A stretch of DNA of 64,000 bases, from the NCBI RefSeq assembly GCF_900129375.1, contig NZ_FQVN01000006.1:434001-498000 (forward strand), given 5' to 3'. Both the position numbers and the translations under genes were made by a program. The notes beneath the pieces are model-generated. The model saw nothing but the letters and a program-made list of their open reading frames with translations. It ran no database searches and was not told where the DNA came from. Positions 1 through 6,238 of this stretch are shown here, piece by piece (position 1 is the first letter of the stretch; each line of letters starts with the position of its first letter). This DNA comes from Streptoalloteichus hindustanus. GTDB lineage: Bacteria > Actinomycetota > Actinomycetes > Mycobacteriales > Pseudonocardiaceae.

Positions 1-348
1 GTCCCTGGTCCGGGGCACCGGCAGCAGGTGCCCGGCCTCCCAGCCCCCGCCCCGGACGAACGCCACGTGGTCGCTGACCAGCGGCGCGCCGAGCGCCTCG
101 GCGACCGCGGCCAGGTGCGCGACCCGGGACCGGTCGACCGGGTCGGCGCCGCCCAGCGACAACGAGACCGCGTGCGGCAGCACCGGGACGCCGCGCCCGC
201 GCAGCACCCGCAGGGACTCCGGCAGGTTTCCCGGCCGCACGCCCTCCGCGACCACCTCGACGAAGTCCACTCCGGGCAGGCTCTCGACCGTCAGGTCGAT
301 CTCGGGGCGCCAGCCGATGCCGAGACCGAGCCGGGGGAGGGCACTCAT
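1..348 (-). CDS. DUF692 / MNIO family enzyme, 3' part cut by window edge
   Basis: The first 116 residues are visible; the gene runs off the left edge. The start ([10 protein letters not shown], then DFVEVVAEG, and SDHVAFVRG near residue 100) is typical of DUF692, now called MNIO: multinuclear non-heme iron oxidases. Characterised members (MbnB, TglH) oxidatively remodel Cys residues of ribosomal peptides, usually with a partner protein. The ATG at 348 follows a good AGAGGTGA ribosome binding site. It is third in line behind two TIGR04222 membrane proteins on the same strand, 136 bases after a tail with two Cys. That the tail is its substrate is inference. Metal ligands in the missing part cannot be checked. 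Confidence 0.85.
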   Translation of the reverse strand, partial: MSALPRLGLGIGWRPEIDLTVESLPGVDFVEVVAEGVRPGNLPESLRVLRGRGVPVLPHAVSLSLGGADPVDRSRVAHLAAVAEALGAPLVSDHVAFVRGGGWEAGHLLPVPRTRD

Positions 349-408
349 GCGATCACCTCTCGTCGTCGGGTGGTGACAGGTCCCTGTGGTCCTTCCCGTG
401 GGGAGAGT

Positions 409-474
409 GGGCTCGTCCCGCCCCGGCCCGCCGGGGAGATTCCCCCCTACCCGGCGGTGGCGCGGGACGAGCCC
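409..474. repeat. 13-bp perfect inverted repeat between TIGR04222 gene and DUF692 gene
   Basis: GGGCTCGTCCCGC at 409-421 is mirrored exactly at 462-474, with a smaller hairpin (CCCCGG/CCGGGG, 421-436) starting inside the loop. It fills most of the 136-base gap between the two genes. On the minus-strand transcript it could act as a partial terminator or attenuator setting the ratio of membrane protein to enzyme. No U-tract follows. Confidence 0.7.
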
Positions 475-484
475 GTCATGGCGG

Positions 485-1351
485 TCACCCTCCGCAGCCG
501 CCCCCACCGCAGCCGCCGCCCCCTCCACCGCCAGATCCCCCGTCGGAGCCCCCGCCCGACCCCCCGTCGCCACCGCTGGCACTGGAACCTCCGCCGCCGT
601 CGGAAGAGGAGCGCTCGCCGGACAGGAGGGCGGCCCGCTCCGGCCCCGGCGGCATCGCCGTGATCCCGACCAGCGCGAGCATCATGGGCAGTTCGGCCGT
701 GGGAACCTGCGAGTACCGCCGGGCGCGCGCCGTCGCCACGAGCTGGTCGCCGAACGTCGTGCGCAGCGGGTGGGGGCGGACCAGGCCGAGCACGACCACG
801 AGCGCGGTGAGGGCGAGGAGGAGCGACAACCAGAGCACCGGCCGGTTGAGCTCGATCCCGTTGACCAGGCGCAGCACGCCCACCACGCCGACCAGGGCCG
901 CCGGCAGGACCGCCCTGGTCGCGCCGGCCCGCGCGTGCTCCGGGTCGACGACCGCGCCGGAGGCCACGAGCCGGCGCTCGATCTCCTCGACGGCCGGCAG
1001 GGTCCGCGCGGCCGCGCGGAGCTGACTCACGGTCAGGGCGCGGCCGACGGCGACCAGGCTCAGCAGGTCCGCGTCGATCACCCACGACGCCGGCACGCCG
1101 GTCGCCCGCAGGCCACCGCCGCGGGAGACCCGCAGCGCGCCAGAGGTGACCAGCCGTCCGACCGCGAGGTCGGCCAGCCGGGACGGACCGCCGGCCAGGT
1201 AGGCCAACTCCTCCGAGCTCAGCGTCCGGGGACGGCCGTCCGCCACGCGCATCCTGTGCCGCGCCGCGACCAGCCACACCGCGGCCAGTCCGAGCGCGAC
1301 CACGTACACCAGAAGGAACTCCGGGCCGCTCAACCCCCAGGGCTCGTTCAT
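485..1351 (-). CDS. TIGR04222 domain membrane protein with C-terminal Gly/Cys tail
   Basis: 288 residues. The N-terminus ([16 protein letters not shown]) and the ELAYLAGG segment near residue 50 match the TIGR04222 domain of actinobacterial membrane proteins. One membrane helix lies at about 10-30 and a pair at about 142-190. From about residue 246 the protein becomes a Ser/Gly/Asp-rich low-complexity tail ending GGGCGGGGCGG, with Cys at 281 and 286. The preceding TIGR04222 gene ends 22 bases upstream and DUF692 follows, so the three look co-transcribed. Function of the family is unknown. The tail resembles the Gly/Cys-rich core of microcin B17-type peptides in composition only. Confidence 0.85.
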   Translation of the reverse strand: MNEPWGLSGPEFLLVYVVALGLAAVWLVAARHRMRVADGRPRTLSSEELAYLAGGPSRLADLAVGRLVTSGALRVSRGGGLRATGVPASWVIDADLLSLVAVGRALTVSQLRAAARTLPAVEEIERRLVASGAVVDPEHARAGATRAVLPAALVGVVGVLRLVNGIELNRPVLWLSLLLALTALVVVLGLVRPHPLRTTFGDQLVATARARRYSQVPTAELPMMLALVGITAMPPGPERAALLSGERSSSDGGGGSSASGGDGGSGGGSDGGSGGGGGGGCGGGGCGG

Positions 1352-1373
1352 CCCCGTCCCCCCGTTCTCTCCG

Positions 1374-2228
1374 TCAGACCACGCCGTGGCTGTTGGACCC
1401 GGTGACGCTGTCGCCCCGCCACCACCCGGGCGGCCACCCCGCCGTCCCGCTCCCGTCGCCGGACGGGTCGCGCGGGTGGTCGGGGTGGGCGGCCAGGCCG
1501 TCCAGGGCGACCACGCCCGCCGGGCCGGCGACCCGGACCACGGCCGGGTCGAAGCCGGCCAGCGGGGTTCCGTCGTCGGTGGTGGGCTCCCACACGGCCC
1601 GGCGGGCCGCCCGGAGCACCCGGTCGCCGGCGGCGGTGCGGGTCGGCGGCCGCCGGCGGCGCACCCAGACGGCGGCGAGCAGGGTCAGCCCCACCAGTCC
1701 GGTGTCCCAGTCGATCGGCTCGCCCGACACGAGCCCCGTGCACCACCGGACCAGGCCGACGGCGGCGAGGAGGAGCAGGGGCAGCACCGCCACCGCCCGC
1801 GCCCTGCCCACGGCGTGCGGGTCGACCGCGTAGCCGGCGCGCACGAGGCGCGCGCCCAGTGCGTCGACCGCCGGGGAGCGGCCGACCTCGGCCAGCACCC
1901 TGGCCAGCGGCCTGCCGTGGGTGGGTACCGCTCGCGCCACGAGCTCGTCGACGCCGGTGGCGGTGGTGGGCGGCGGAACCGGGACCAGGACGCCCGCCGC
2001 CAGGCGCATCGCGCCGGCGTCGAGCTGGCGGGCGACCAGGACCTCGGCGACACGCCGGACACCGCCGGCGAGGAAGGCCAGCTCCAGCAGGTCCAGCGGT
2101 CGGGAGTCCGCCGGCTGGTTCGGGCGCCAGAGGGTCGACCGGACCGCGGAGGCCCACGACAACGCCACCGGCAGCGCGGTGAGGTACAGCGCGAGGAACT
2201 TCGGCTCGGACAGCCCCCACGGCTCCAT
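1374..2228 (-). CDS. TIGR04222 domain membrane protein without Cys tail
   Basis: 284 residues from the ATG at 2228, chosen because MEPWGLSEPKFLALYL aligns with the start of the next gene and GAAGGGGA precedes it; the frame stays open for 24 codons upstream. It shares domain layout with the downstream paralogue: an N-terminal helix, an ELAFLAGG segment near residue 48, then a helix pair at about 145-185. The C-terminus (ending WWRGDSVTGSNSHGVV) has no Gly run and no Cys, so only one of the pair carries the putative modifiable tail. First gene of the three-gene operon. Role unknown. Confidence 0.8.
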   Translation of the reverse strand: MEPWGLSEPKFLALYLTALPVALSWASAVRSTLWRPNQPADSRPLDLLELAFLAGGVRRVAEVLVARQLDAGAMRLAAGVLVPVPPPTTATGVDELVARAVPTHGRPLARVLAEVGRSPAVDALGARLVRAGYAVDPHAVGRARAVAVLPLLLLAAVGLVRWCTGLVSGEPIDWDTGLVGLTLLAAVWVRRRRPPTRTAAGDRVLRAARRAVWEPTTDDGTPLAGFDPAVVRVAGPAGVVALDGLAAHPDHPRDPSGDGSGTAGWPPGWWRGDSVTGSNSHGVV

Positions 2229-2469
2229 CGCGTCCCCTTCCCCCGGTTGGGACGACATGGTGTGGCCGGGGTCACGGGGTGGCCAAGGGCACTTGACCAA
2301 GGTTTAGGGTTCTTGGGAAAGGCTTAGGGTCGCGACTCCGTCACTTGGAGTAACCCCCTACCGGTACAGTCGCGCGCCGCGGCGTGCGCGGGCGGAGCAA
2401 CCTCACGCCCACGCACGCCGCGTGTGCCCCTGACTCGGTGGTCCTGGCCCGGTCCTCCCTGGCGGGCTC
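2229..2469. promoter_or_regulatory. Intergenic region carrying the probable TIGR04222-DUF692 promoter
   Basis: 241 bases between the msrB stop and the TIGR04222 start, both on minus. Near-repeats (CCCTAAGCCTT and CCCTAAACCTT on minus, around 2305-2335) and a TACCGG hexamer near 2360 could belong to the operon promoter, but no clear -35/-10 pair is visible. Confidence 0.35.
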
Positions 2470-2886
2470 CTACTCGACGGGCTCCAGCCGGAGGCTGATC
2501 GAGTTGATGCAGTACCGCTGGTCGGTGGGGGTGGGGTAGCCCTCCCCCTCGAAGACGTGCCCCAGGTGGCTGTCGCACCGCGCGCACAGCACCTCGGTGC
2601 GCACCATGCCGTGGCTGCGGTCCTCCCGCAGGATCACCTGGTCTCCCGCCAGCGGGGAGAAGAACGACGGCCAGCCGCAGTGCGAGTCGAACTTCGTCTC
2701 GCTGCTGAACAGCTCGGCCCCGCAGGCGCGACAGGAGTACACACCCCTGGTCTTCGTCTCGGTGTACTCACCGGTCCACGCCGGTTCCGTTCCCGCCTCG
2801 CGCAGCACGCGGTACTCGGCGGGGGTGAGCCGCTCCCGCCACTCCTGCTCGGATCGGACGACCTTCGGTGTCTCCACGTCCTCCAC
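2470..2886 (-). CDS. msrB: Peptide-methionine (R)-S-oxide reductase
   Basis: 138 residues, full length. It reduces methionine R-sulfoxide in oxidised proteins in the cytoplasm. Four zinc-binding cysteines are present as CRAC (52, 55) and CARC (101, 104); GWPSF at 71-75 and the catalytic Cys126 in RYCINS are intact. No obvious resolving Cys is seen elsewhere, so recycling may use an external thiol. The gene starts one base after the stop of the small membrane protein at 3211-2888, so the two are almost certainly one transcript. Confidence 0.95.
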   Translation of the reverse strand: MEDVETPKVVRSEQEWRERLTPAEYRVLREAGTEPAWTGEYTETKTRGVYSCRACGAELFSSETKFDSHCGWPSFFSPLAGDQVILREDRSHGMVRTEVLCARCDSHLGHVFEGEGYPTPTDQRYCINSISLRLEPVE

Positions 2887-2887
2887 G

Positions 2888-3211
2888 CTAGCTCCCCGGC
2901 CCCAGGAAGGTGCCGAGGATGAACAGCAGTGCTTCCCACACCGTGTACAGCACGCCGAGCAGGATCAGCCCGACCAGCAGCGTCGCGACGAGTCGCCGGT
3001 GGCCGCTGACGCGGTTGGCCGACTCGGCGAAGTTCCGCACACCGTCCAGGTAGCCCTCGACGGTGTAGTTGGGGTTGGCGTGTTCCATGCGGTCCAGGTG
3101 TTCGGCGAACGCCCGCGCCTCGGGGTCGTGCGGGTCCAGGCCGACGAGGTCGTCGTCGAACCGCCCGGTCGGCGACTTCGGGCTGTCCTCCCGCTTGCCG
3201 TGCTCGGCCAC
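2888..3211 (-). CDS. Small membrane protein of unknown function, upstream partner of msrB
   Basis: 107 residues. The first 70 are charged and soluble (FDDDLVGLDPHDPEAR, then ANPNYTVEGYLDGVRN); a long hydrophobic stretch at about 74-103 makes one or two membrane helices, and the chain ends FLGPGS. No signal peptide. The family is not one I can name. It is translated just before msrB with a single-base gap, which suggests membrane anchoring or redox context for that enzyme, but nothing in the sequence shows this directly. Confidence 0.75.
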   Translation of the reverse strand: MAEHGKREDSPKSPTGRFDDDLVGLDPHDPEARAFAEHLDRMEHANPNYTVEGYLDGVRNFAESANRVSGHRRLVATLLVGLILLGVLYTVWEALLFILGTFLGPGS

Positions 3212-3248
3212 GCCTCCACGGTAGCCGGCGGACCGCGCTGACCGGGCC

Positions 3249-3254
3249 TACCGT
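3249..3254 (+). promoter_or_regulatory. -10 box TACCGT of a leaderless transcript
   Basis: TACCGT ends six bases before the GTG of the LigD-type polymerase and there is no Shine-Dalgarno sequence, the pattern of an actinobacterial leaderless mRNA. Confidence 0.6.
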
Positions 3255-3260
3255 GGCGGG

Positions 3261-4286
3261 GTGACCGAACGGGTCGAGCTCACCGTGCCCGGTCCCGACG
3301 GCGACCGGGTCGTCCGGGTGTCGAACCTCGACAAGGTCTACTTCCCCGAGCGGGGGATCACCAAGGGCGACGTCCTGCGGTACTACCTCGCGGTCGCCGA
3401 GCCCCTGCTGCGGGCGGTGCGGAACCGGCCGACCATGCTCAAGCGCTACCCGGACGGCGTGACCGGCGAGTTCTTCTACTCCAAGCGGGTGCCCAAGGGC
3501 GCGCCGGAGTGGGTGCGCACGGTGCGGATCAGCTTCCCGTCCGGCCGACACGCCGACGAGATCTGCCCGACCGAGCCGGGCGTGCTGCTGTGGGCGGCCA
3601 ATCTCGGCACGTTCGACTTCCACCCGTGGCCCGTGCGGCGGGACGACGTCGACCGCCCGGACGAGCTGCGGATCGACCTCGACCCCCAGCCGGGCACCGG
3701 GTTCCGGGAGGCGGTGCGGGTGGCCGGGGTGCTGCGCGAGGTCATGGCCGAGGCTGGGGTCGTCGGTTTCCCGAAGACCTCGGGCGGGCGCGGCGTCCAC
3801 GTACTGGCCCGCATCCGGCCGGAGTGGGACTTCGTGCACGTGCGCCGCGCGGTGATCGCGCTGGCCCGCGAGGTCGAGCGGCGGATGCCCGAGGAGGCCA
3901 CCACGGCCTGGTGGAAGGAGGAGCGCGGGCGGCGGGTGTTCCTGGACTACAACCAGGCGGCGAGGGACCGCACGATCGCCTCGGCGTGGTCGGTGCGCGG
4001 CACCCCGAGGGCGACGGTGTCGATGCCGGTCACCTGGGAGCGGCTGCCCGAAGTGGACCCCGACGACTTCGACGTGCGCACCAGCCCCGACTGGCTGGCC
4101 GAGCACGGCGATCCACACCTCGGTCTGGACGACCACGCCCACGGCATCGAGGTCCTGCTCGACTGGTTCGACCGGGACGGCAGGGACCGGGGGATGGGCG
4201 AGCTGCCCTACCCGCCGGAGTACCCGAAGATGCCCGGCGAGCCGCCCAGGGTCCAGCCCTCACGCCGTCGCCAGCCGCCGGCCTGA
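3261..4286 (+). CDS. LigD-type NHEJ polymerase/primase domain protein (stand-alone)
   Basis: 341 residues, one archaeo-eukaryotic primase-fold domain of the LigD_pol family. The metal-binding acidic pair is in RIDLDPQPG (Asp139, Asp141), followed by KTSGGRGVHV (residues 172-181) and a third acidic residue in VFLDYNQ (Asp229). In bacterial non-homologous end joining such enzymes fill gaps at Ku-held breaks, preferring ribonucleotides. No nuclease or ligase domain is fused. A separate ATP-dependent ligase lies 5 kb away, consistent with split LigD functions, but no ku gene is in the window. The start is the leaderless GTG. Confidence 0.92.
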   Translation: MTERVELTVPGPDGDRVVRVSNLDKVYFPERGITKGDVLRYYLAVAEPLLRAVRNRPTMLKRYPDGVTGEFFYSKRVPKGAPEWVRTVRISFPSGRHADEICPTEPGVLLWAANLGTFDFHPWPVRRDDVDRPDELRIDLDPQPGTGFREAVRVAGVLREVMAEAGVVGFPKTSGGRGVHVLARIRPEWDFVHVRRAVIALAREVERRMPEEATTAWWKEERGRRVFLDYNQAARDRTIASAWSVRGTPRATVSMPVTWERLPEVDPDDFDVRTSPDWLAEHGDPHLGLDDHAHGIEVLLDWFDRDGRDRGMGELPYPPEYPKMPGEPPRVQPSRRRQPPA

Positions 4287-4323
4287 CCGGCCACGTGGAA
4301 GATCTCTCCGGCGCGCTCGGGCG

Positions 4324-5184
4324 TCAGCCGACGGTCCAGTACCCGGCCGGCGCTCCGCCCCGGTCGTCGACCTGGATGCGCGCCCCGGCCAGCCGGTTGG
4401 GGTCGACCTCGAAGACGATCATCCCGTTGGTCTTCTGCCCGGCGGCGAGGGTCAGGGTGTCCAGCTTCCGGCCGGGGATGCTGAACCCGGCGTGCGCGGT
4501 GTTGTTCGTCGTGCCGTCCGCGTAGACGAACTTGAACCGCGTCGCCGAGGCGAACACCGGGATCGGGTCCGCGGCCTCGGAGACCGCGAACTCCACCTGC
4601 GCCGTCAGGAAGACGCCCCCGTCGGTCGGCCGGTCGAACTGGTTCGGCGCGGGGACGTTCGGCCGGATGTCGGAGACCGTGACCACGTACTCGGCCCGGC
4701 GCTCGTGGACGGTGACCGGCGTGCCGGGAGCCACGGTGGGGATCTCCACCGGCTTCTCCTTCACCCGGTCCGGCGTGCTCTGGGGGGTGATGGGCGGCCC
4801 GGTGGGCGGCGGGGCCGTCGGCGCCGCCACGGTCTTGGGCTCGCTGTGCTCGCGCACTGACTGGACGAGCAGGACGCTCGTCGCCGCGCCCACGCCGAGC
4901 GCGACCACGGAGACGACGACGCCGGCGACGCTGGCCGTCCGGTTGTCGGCCTGCCCGCCGCGGACCCGGCGCAGGCCCAGGACGCCGAGGACCACGCCCG
5001 CGACGCCGAGGAGGGCGCCGACCGGCCCGGTCACGACGAGCGCGGCGAGGAGGATCCCGCTCGCGCCGACGACCAACGCCGCGGTCCCCAGGCCGTTGCG
5101 TCGCTGGTCCGCCTCGGCCAGCGGCTCCAACAGGACGGGCGGCGGCGCGTTGTCGAAGTGGTCCGAGGGCTGCGGAGCGGTCAT
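4324..5184 (-). CDS. Membrane protein with DUF4190 hairpin and extracellular DUF4352-like domain
   Basis: 286 residues. The layout is a Pro-rich N-terminus, a Gly/Ala/Val helical hairpin at about 33-72 (DUF4190-like), a third helix at 85-108, a Pro/Thr-rich spacer (115-150), then a beta-rich C-terminal domain (VHERRAEYVVTVSDI, GGVFLTAQVEFAVS, FKFVYADGT) typical of DUF4352. The C-terminal domain is probably outside the cell. It is convergent with the LigD-type polymerase (37-base gap) and has no obvious operon partner. Function unknown; related proteins are thought to be surface or lipoprotein-like sensors. Confidence 0.8.
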   Translation of the reverse strand: MTAPQPSDHFDNAPPPVLLEPLAEADQRRNGLGTAALVVGASGILLAALVVTGPVGALLGVAGVVLGVLGLRRVRGGQADNRTASVAGVVVSVVALGVGAATSVLLVQSVREHSEPKTVAAPTAPPPTGPPITPQSTPDRVKEKPVEIPTVAPGTPVTVHERRAEYVVTVSDIRPNVPAPNQFDRPTDGGVFLTAQVEFAVSEAADPIPVFASATRFKFVYADGTTNNTAHAGFSIPGRKLDTLTLAAGQKTNGMIVFEVDPNRLAGARIQVDDRGGAPAGYWTVG

Positions 5185-5548
5185 GGTGTTCCTTCGCTGT
5201 CCGGCGCGCGCTCACCGTATCGAGTGACCGGGCGCGCGGCCTGGACTTTACGGGGCGGAACTGACCGACAAGAACCGTTTCACCGGTCGCCCGACGGGCG
5301 GAAAGACGTTCCGCTCCGTGTTCTCCGAGCACAACAACGCTGCGGACGTGCTGACGTGATGTTGCTCAACGAGCCGGGGGCGTGGTTCTCGTCCGCCCTG
5401 CCCGTCGCCGGGAACCGGTGTCGTCCACCGGACAGGGCACGAATTCTGGGGTTTCGGGGCGGTGGGGCCGGCCGCGCTGTCGCCCCCCGCGGCCGGGTCC
5501 CCACCGCCGCGGCGGCTCGGGACGCCCGGGTTTCTCCGGTCCTCGACC
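5185..5548. other. 364-base gene-free interval
   Basis: Lies between two minus-strand genes and must hold the promoter of the DUF4190 protein. No ORF with coding bias, no repeat and no convincing hairpin was found. Confidence 0.5.
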
Positions 5549-5845
5549 TCAGGCGCTCCGATCGTCGCGGGTGTCCGTGATCGGCGTCGTGCGCGAACCG
5601 GTGTAGCGGTAGCGCCAGACGCCGTCGTCGCGGCGGTCGTCCCTGGCGTAGCCCAGCCAGGTCAGTTCGGCGCTGCCGGCGCGGACCGCCCGGAGGAAGG
5701 TAGCCGCGTCGAAGTCCGGGCGGAACTCGCCGGGGAACTCGAAGCACGGCGTCGGCAGGCCGCCGCGGCTCCCGGGGACGGACAGCGTTCGCCCGTCCTC
5801 GGGACCGCCGATCAGTTCGATGTGGACCTGGTGTCGTTCGACCAT
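5549..5845 (-). CDS. Small hypothetical protein
   Basis: 98 residues beginning MVERHQVHIELIGGPEDGRT. The ELIGGPxDG opening is common in small actinobacterial and phage proteins of unknown function. The rest is hydrophilic (AELTWLGYARDD, VWRYRYTGSR) with no membrane segment, signal peptide or Cys motif. It stands alone on the minus strand; nothing co-directional lies within 360 bases. No function can be assigned. Confidence 0.65.
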   Translation of the reverse strand: MVERHQVHIELIGGPEDGRTLSVPGSRGGLPTPCFEFPGEFRPDFDAATFLRAVRAGSAELTWLGYARDDRRDDGVWRYRYTGSRTTPITDTRDDRSA

Positions 5846-6016
5846 TCGGCGGAGTCTGGTGACGAAAGGGTGGTTTTTGGCAGGTGCTCACCCGATCGAA
5901 TGGCCGCAGGTGGGGTGGTGGGTGATACCGGTCGGTGACCGCACCGATCCACCCCGGTCACCCGCTTCCCCGGGGCGGTCGCCCTCGCGGCGGTCCCACT
6001 CATGCTCGTTCCTGCA

Positions 6017-6022
6017 TACCGT
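6017..6022 (+). promoter_or_regulatory. Possible -10 box upstream of the Cys-rich peptide
   Basis: TACCGT fits the TANNNT -10 pattern seen at several leaderless genes here. It would give a leader of about 33 nt holding the GGGAGG site, and would leave the upstream in-frame ATG at 6002 untranscribed. No clear -35 box. Confidence 0.4.
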
Positions 6023-6050
6023 CGGACGTGTCCCTCAACCGCCGCACCAA

Positions 6051-6056
6051 GGGAGG
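6051..6056 (+). promoter_or_regulatory. Strong ribosome binding site of the Cys-rich peptide
   Basis: GGGAGG sits five bases before the GTG at 6062. It is the main evidence that the mini-ORF is translated and fixes its start. Confidence 0.75.
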
Positions 6057-6061
6057 TTCCC

Positions 6062-6148
6062 GTGGAGGTTCCGCAGGCACAGGGTGGGTGTAGCTGCTGT
6101 TCGAGCTGCAGCGGTCCGGGCTGTGGCTGCTGCGGGAGCTGCAGCTAG
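6062..6148 (+). CDS. 28-residue Cys-rich peptide (8 Cys), unannotated mini-gene
   Basis: A GTG start five bases after GGGAGG opens 28 codons ending TAG. The N-terminus is MEVPQAQGG. The last 19 residues hold eight Cys (10, 12, 13, 16, 21, 23, 24, 27) in two CxCC blocks, GCSCCSSC and GCGCCGSC, with otherwise only Ser, Gly and one Pro. An in-frame ATG at 6002 would give a 48-residue version but has no ribosome binding site. Such a composition fits a metal-thiolate peptide (metallothionein-like) or the core of a modified peptide (thiazole/thioether type). No modifying enzyme, exporter or immunity gene is adjacent; the nearest candidate modifier is DUF692 at 1-348. A 10-bp tandem repeat follows 10 bases after the stop. 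Confidence 0.6.
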   Translation: MEVPQAQGGCSCCSSCSGPGCGCCGSCS

Positions 6149-6158
6149 CACCCGGCAA

Positions 6159-6208
6159 CGAACGCTGCCGAACGTTGTCGAAGGCTGACGAACGCTGACG
6201 AAACGCGG
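6159..6208. repeat. Five tandem 10-bp repeats, consensus CGAACGCTGA
   Basis: The units are CGAACGCTGC, CGAACGTTGT, CGAAGGCTGA, CGAACGCTGA and CGAAACGCGG. The period is one helical turn, so any bound protein would see the same DNA face five times. The array lies between the convergent Cys-rich peptide and hydrolase genes. It is not coding in either neighbour and is not a hairpin. Confidence 0.8.
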
Positions 6209-6238
6209 CCACGGCCGCTTTCCGGCGCGCGCCGGGCG

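Noticed and set aside
6002-6061. Upstream ATG extending the Cys-rich peptide to 48 residues
   Set aside because: No ribosome binding site precedes it and a likely -10 box (6017-6022) lies downstream of it; the GTG with GGGAGG is better supported.
6062-6148. The Cys-rich peptide as a thiopeptide or azole-peptide precursor with a full cluster
   Set aside because: No cyclodehydratase, YcaO, dehydrogenase, lanthipeptide dehydratase or peptide exporter is encoded in the window.
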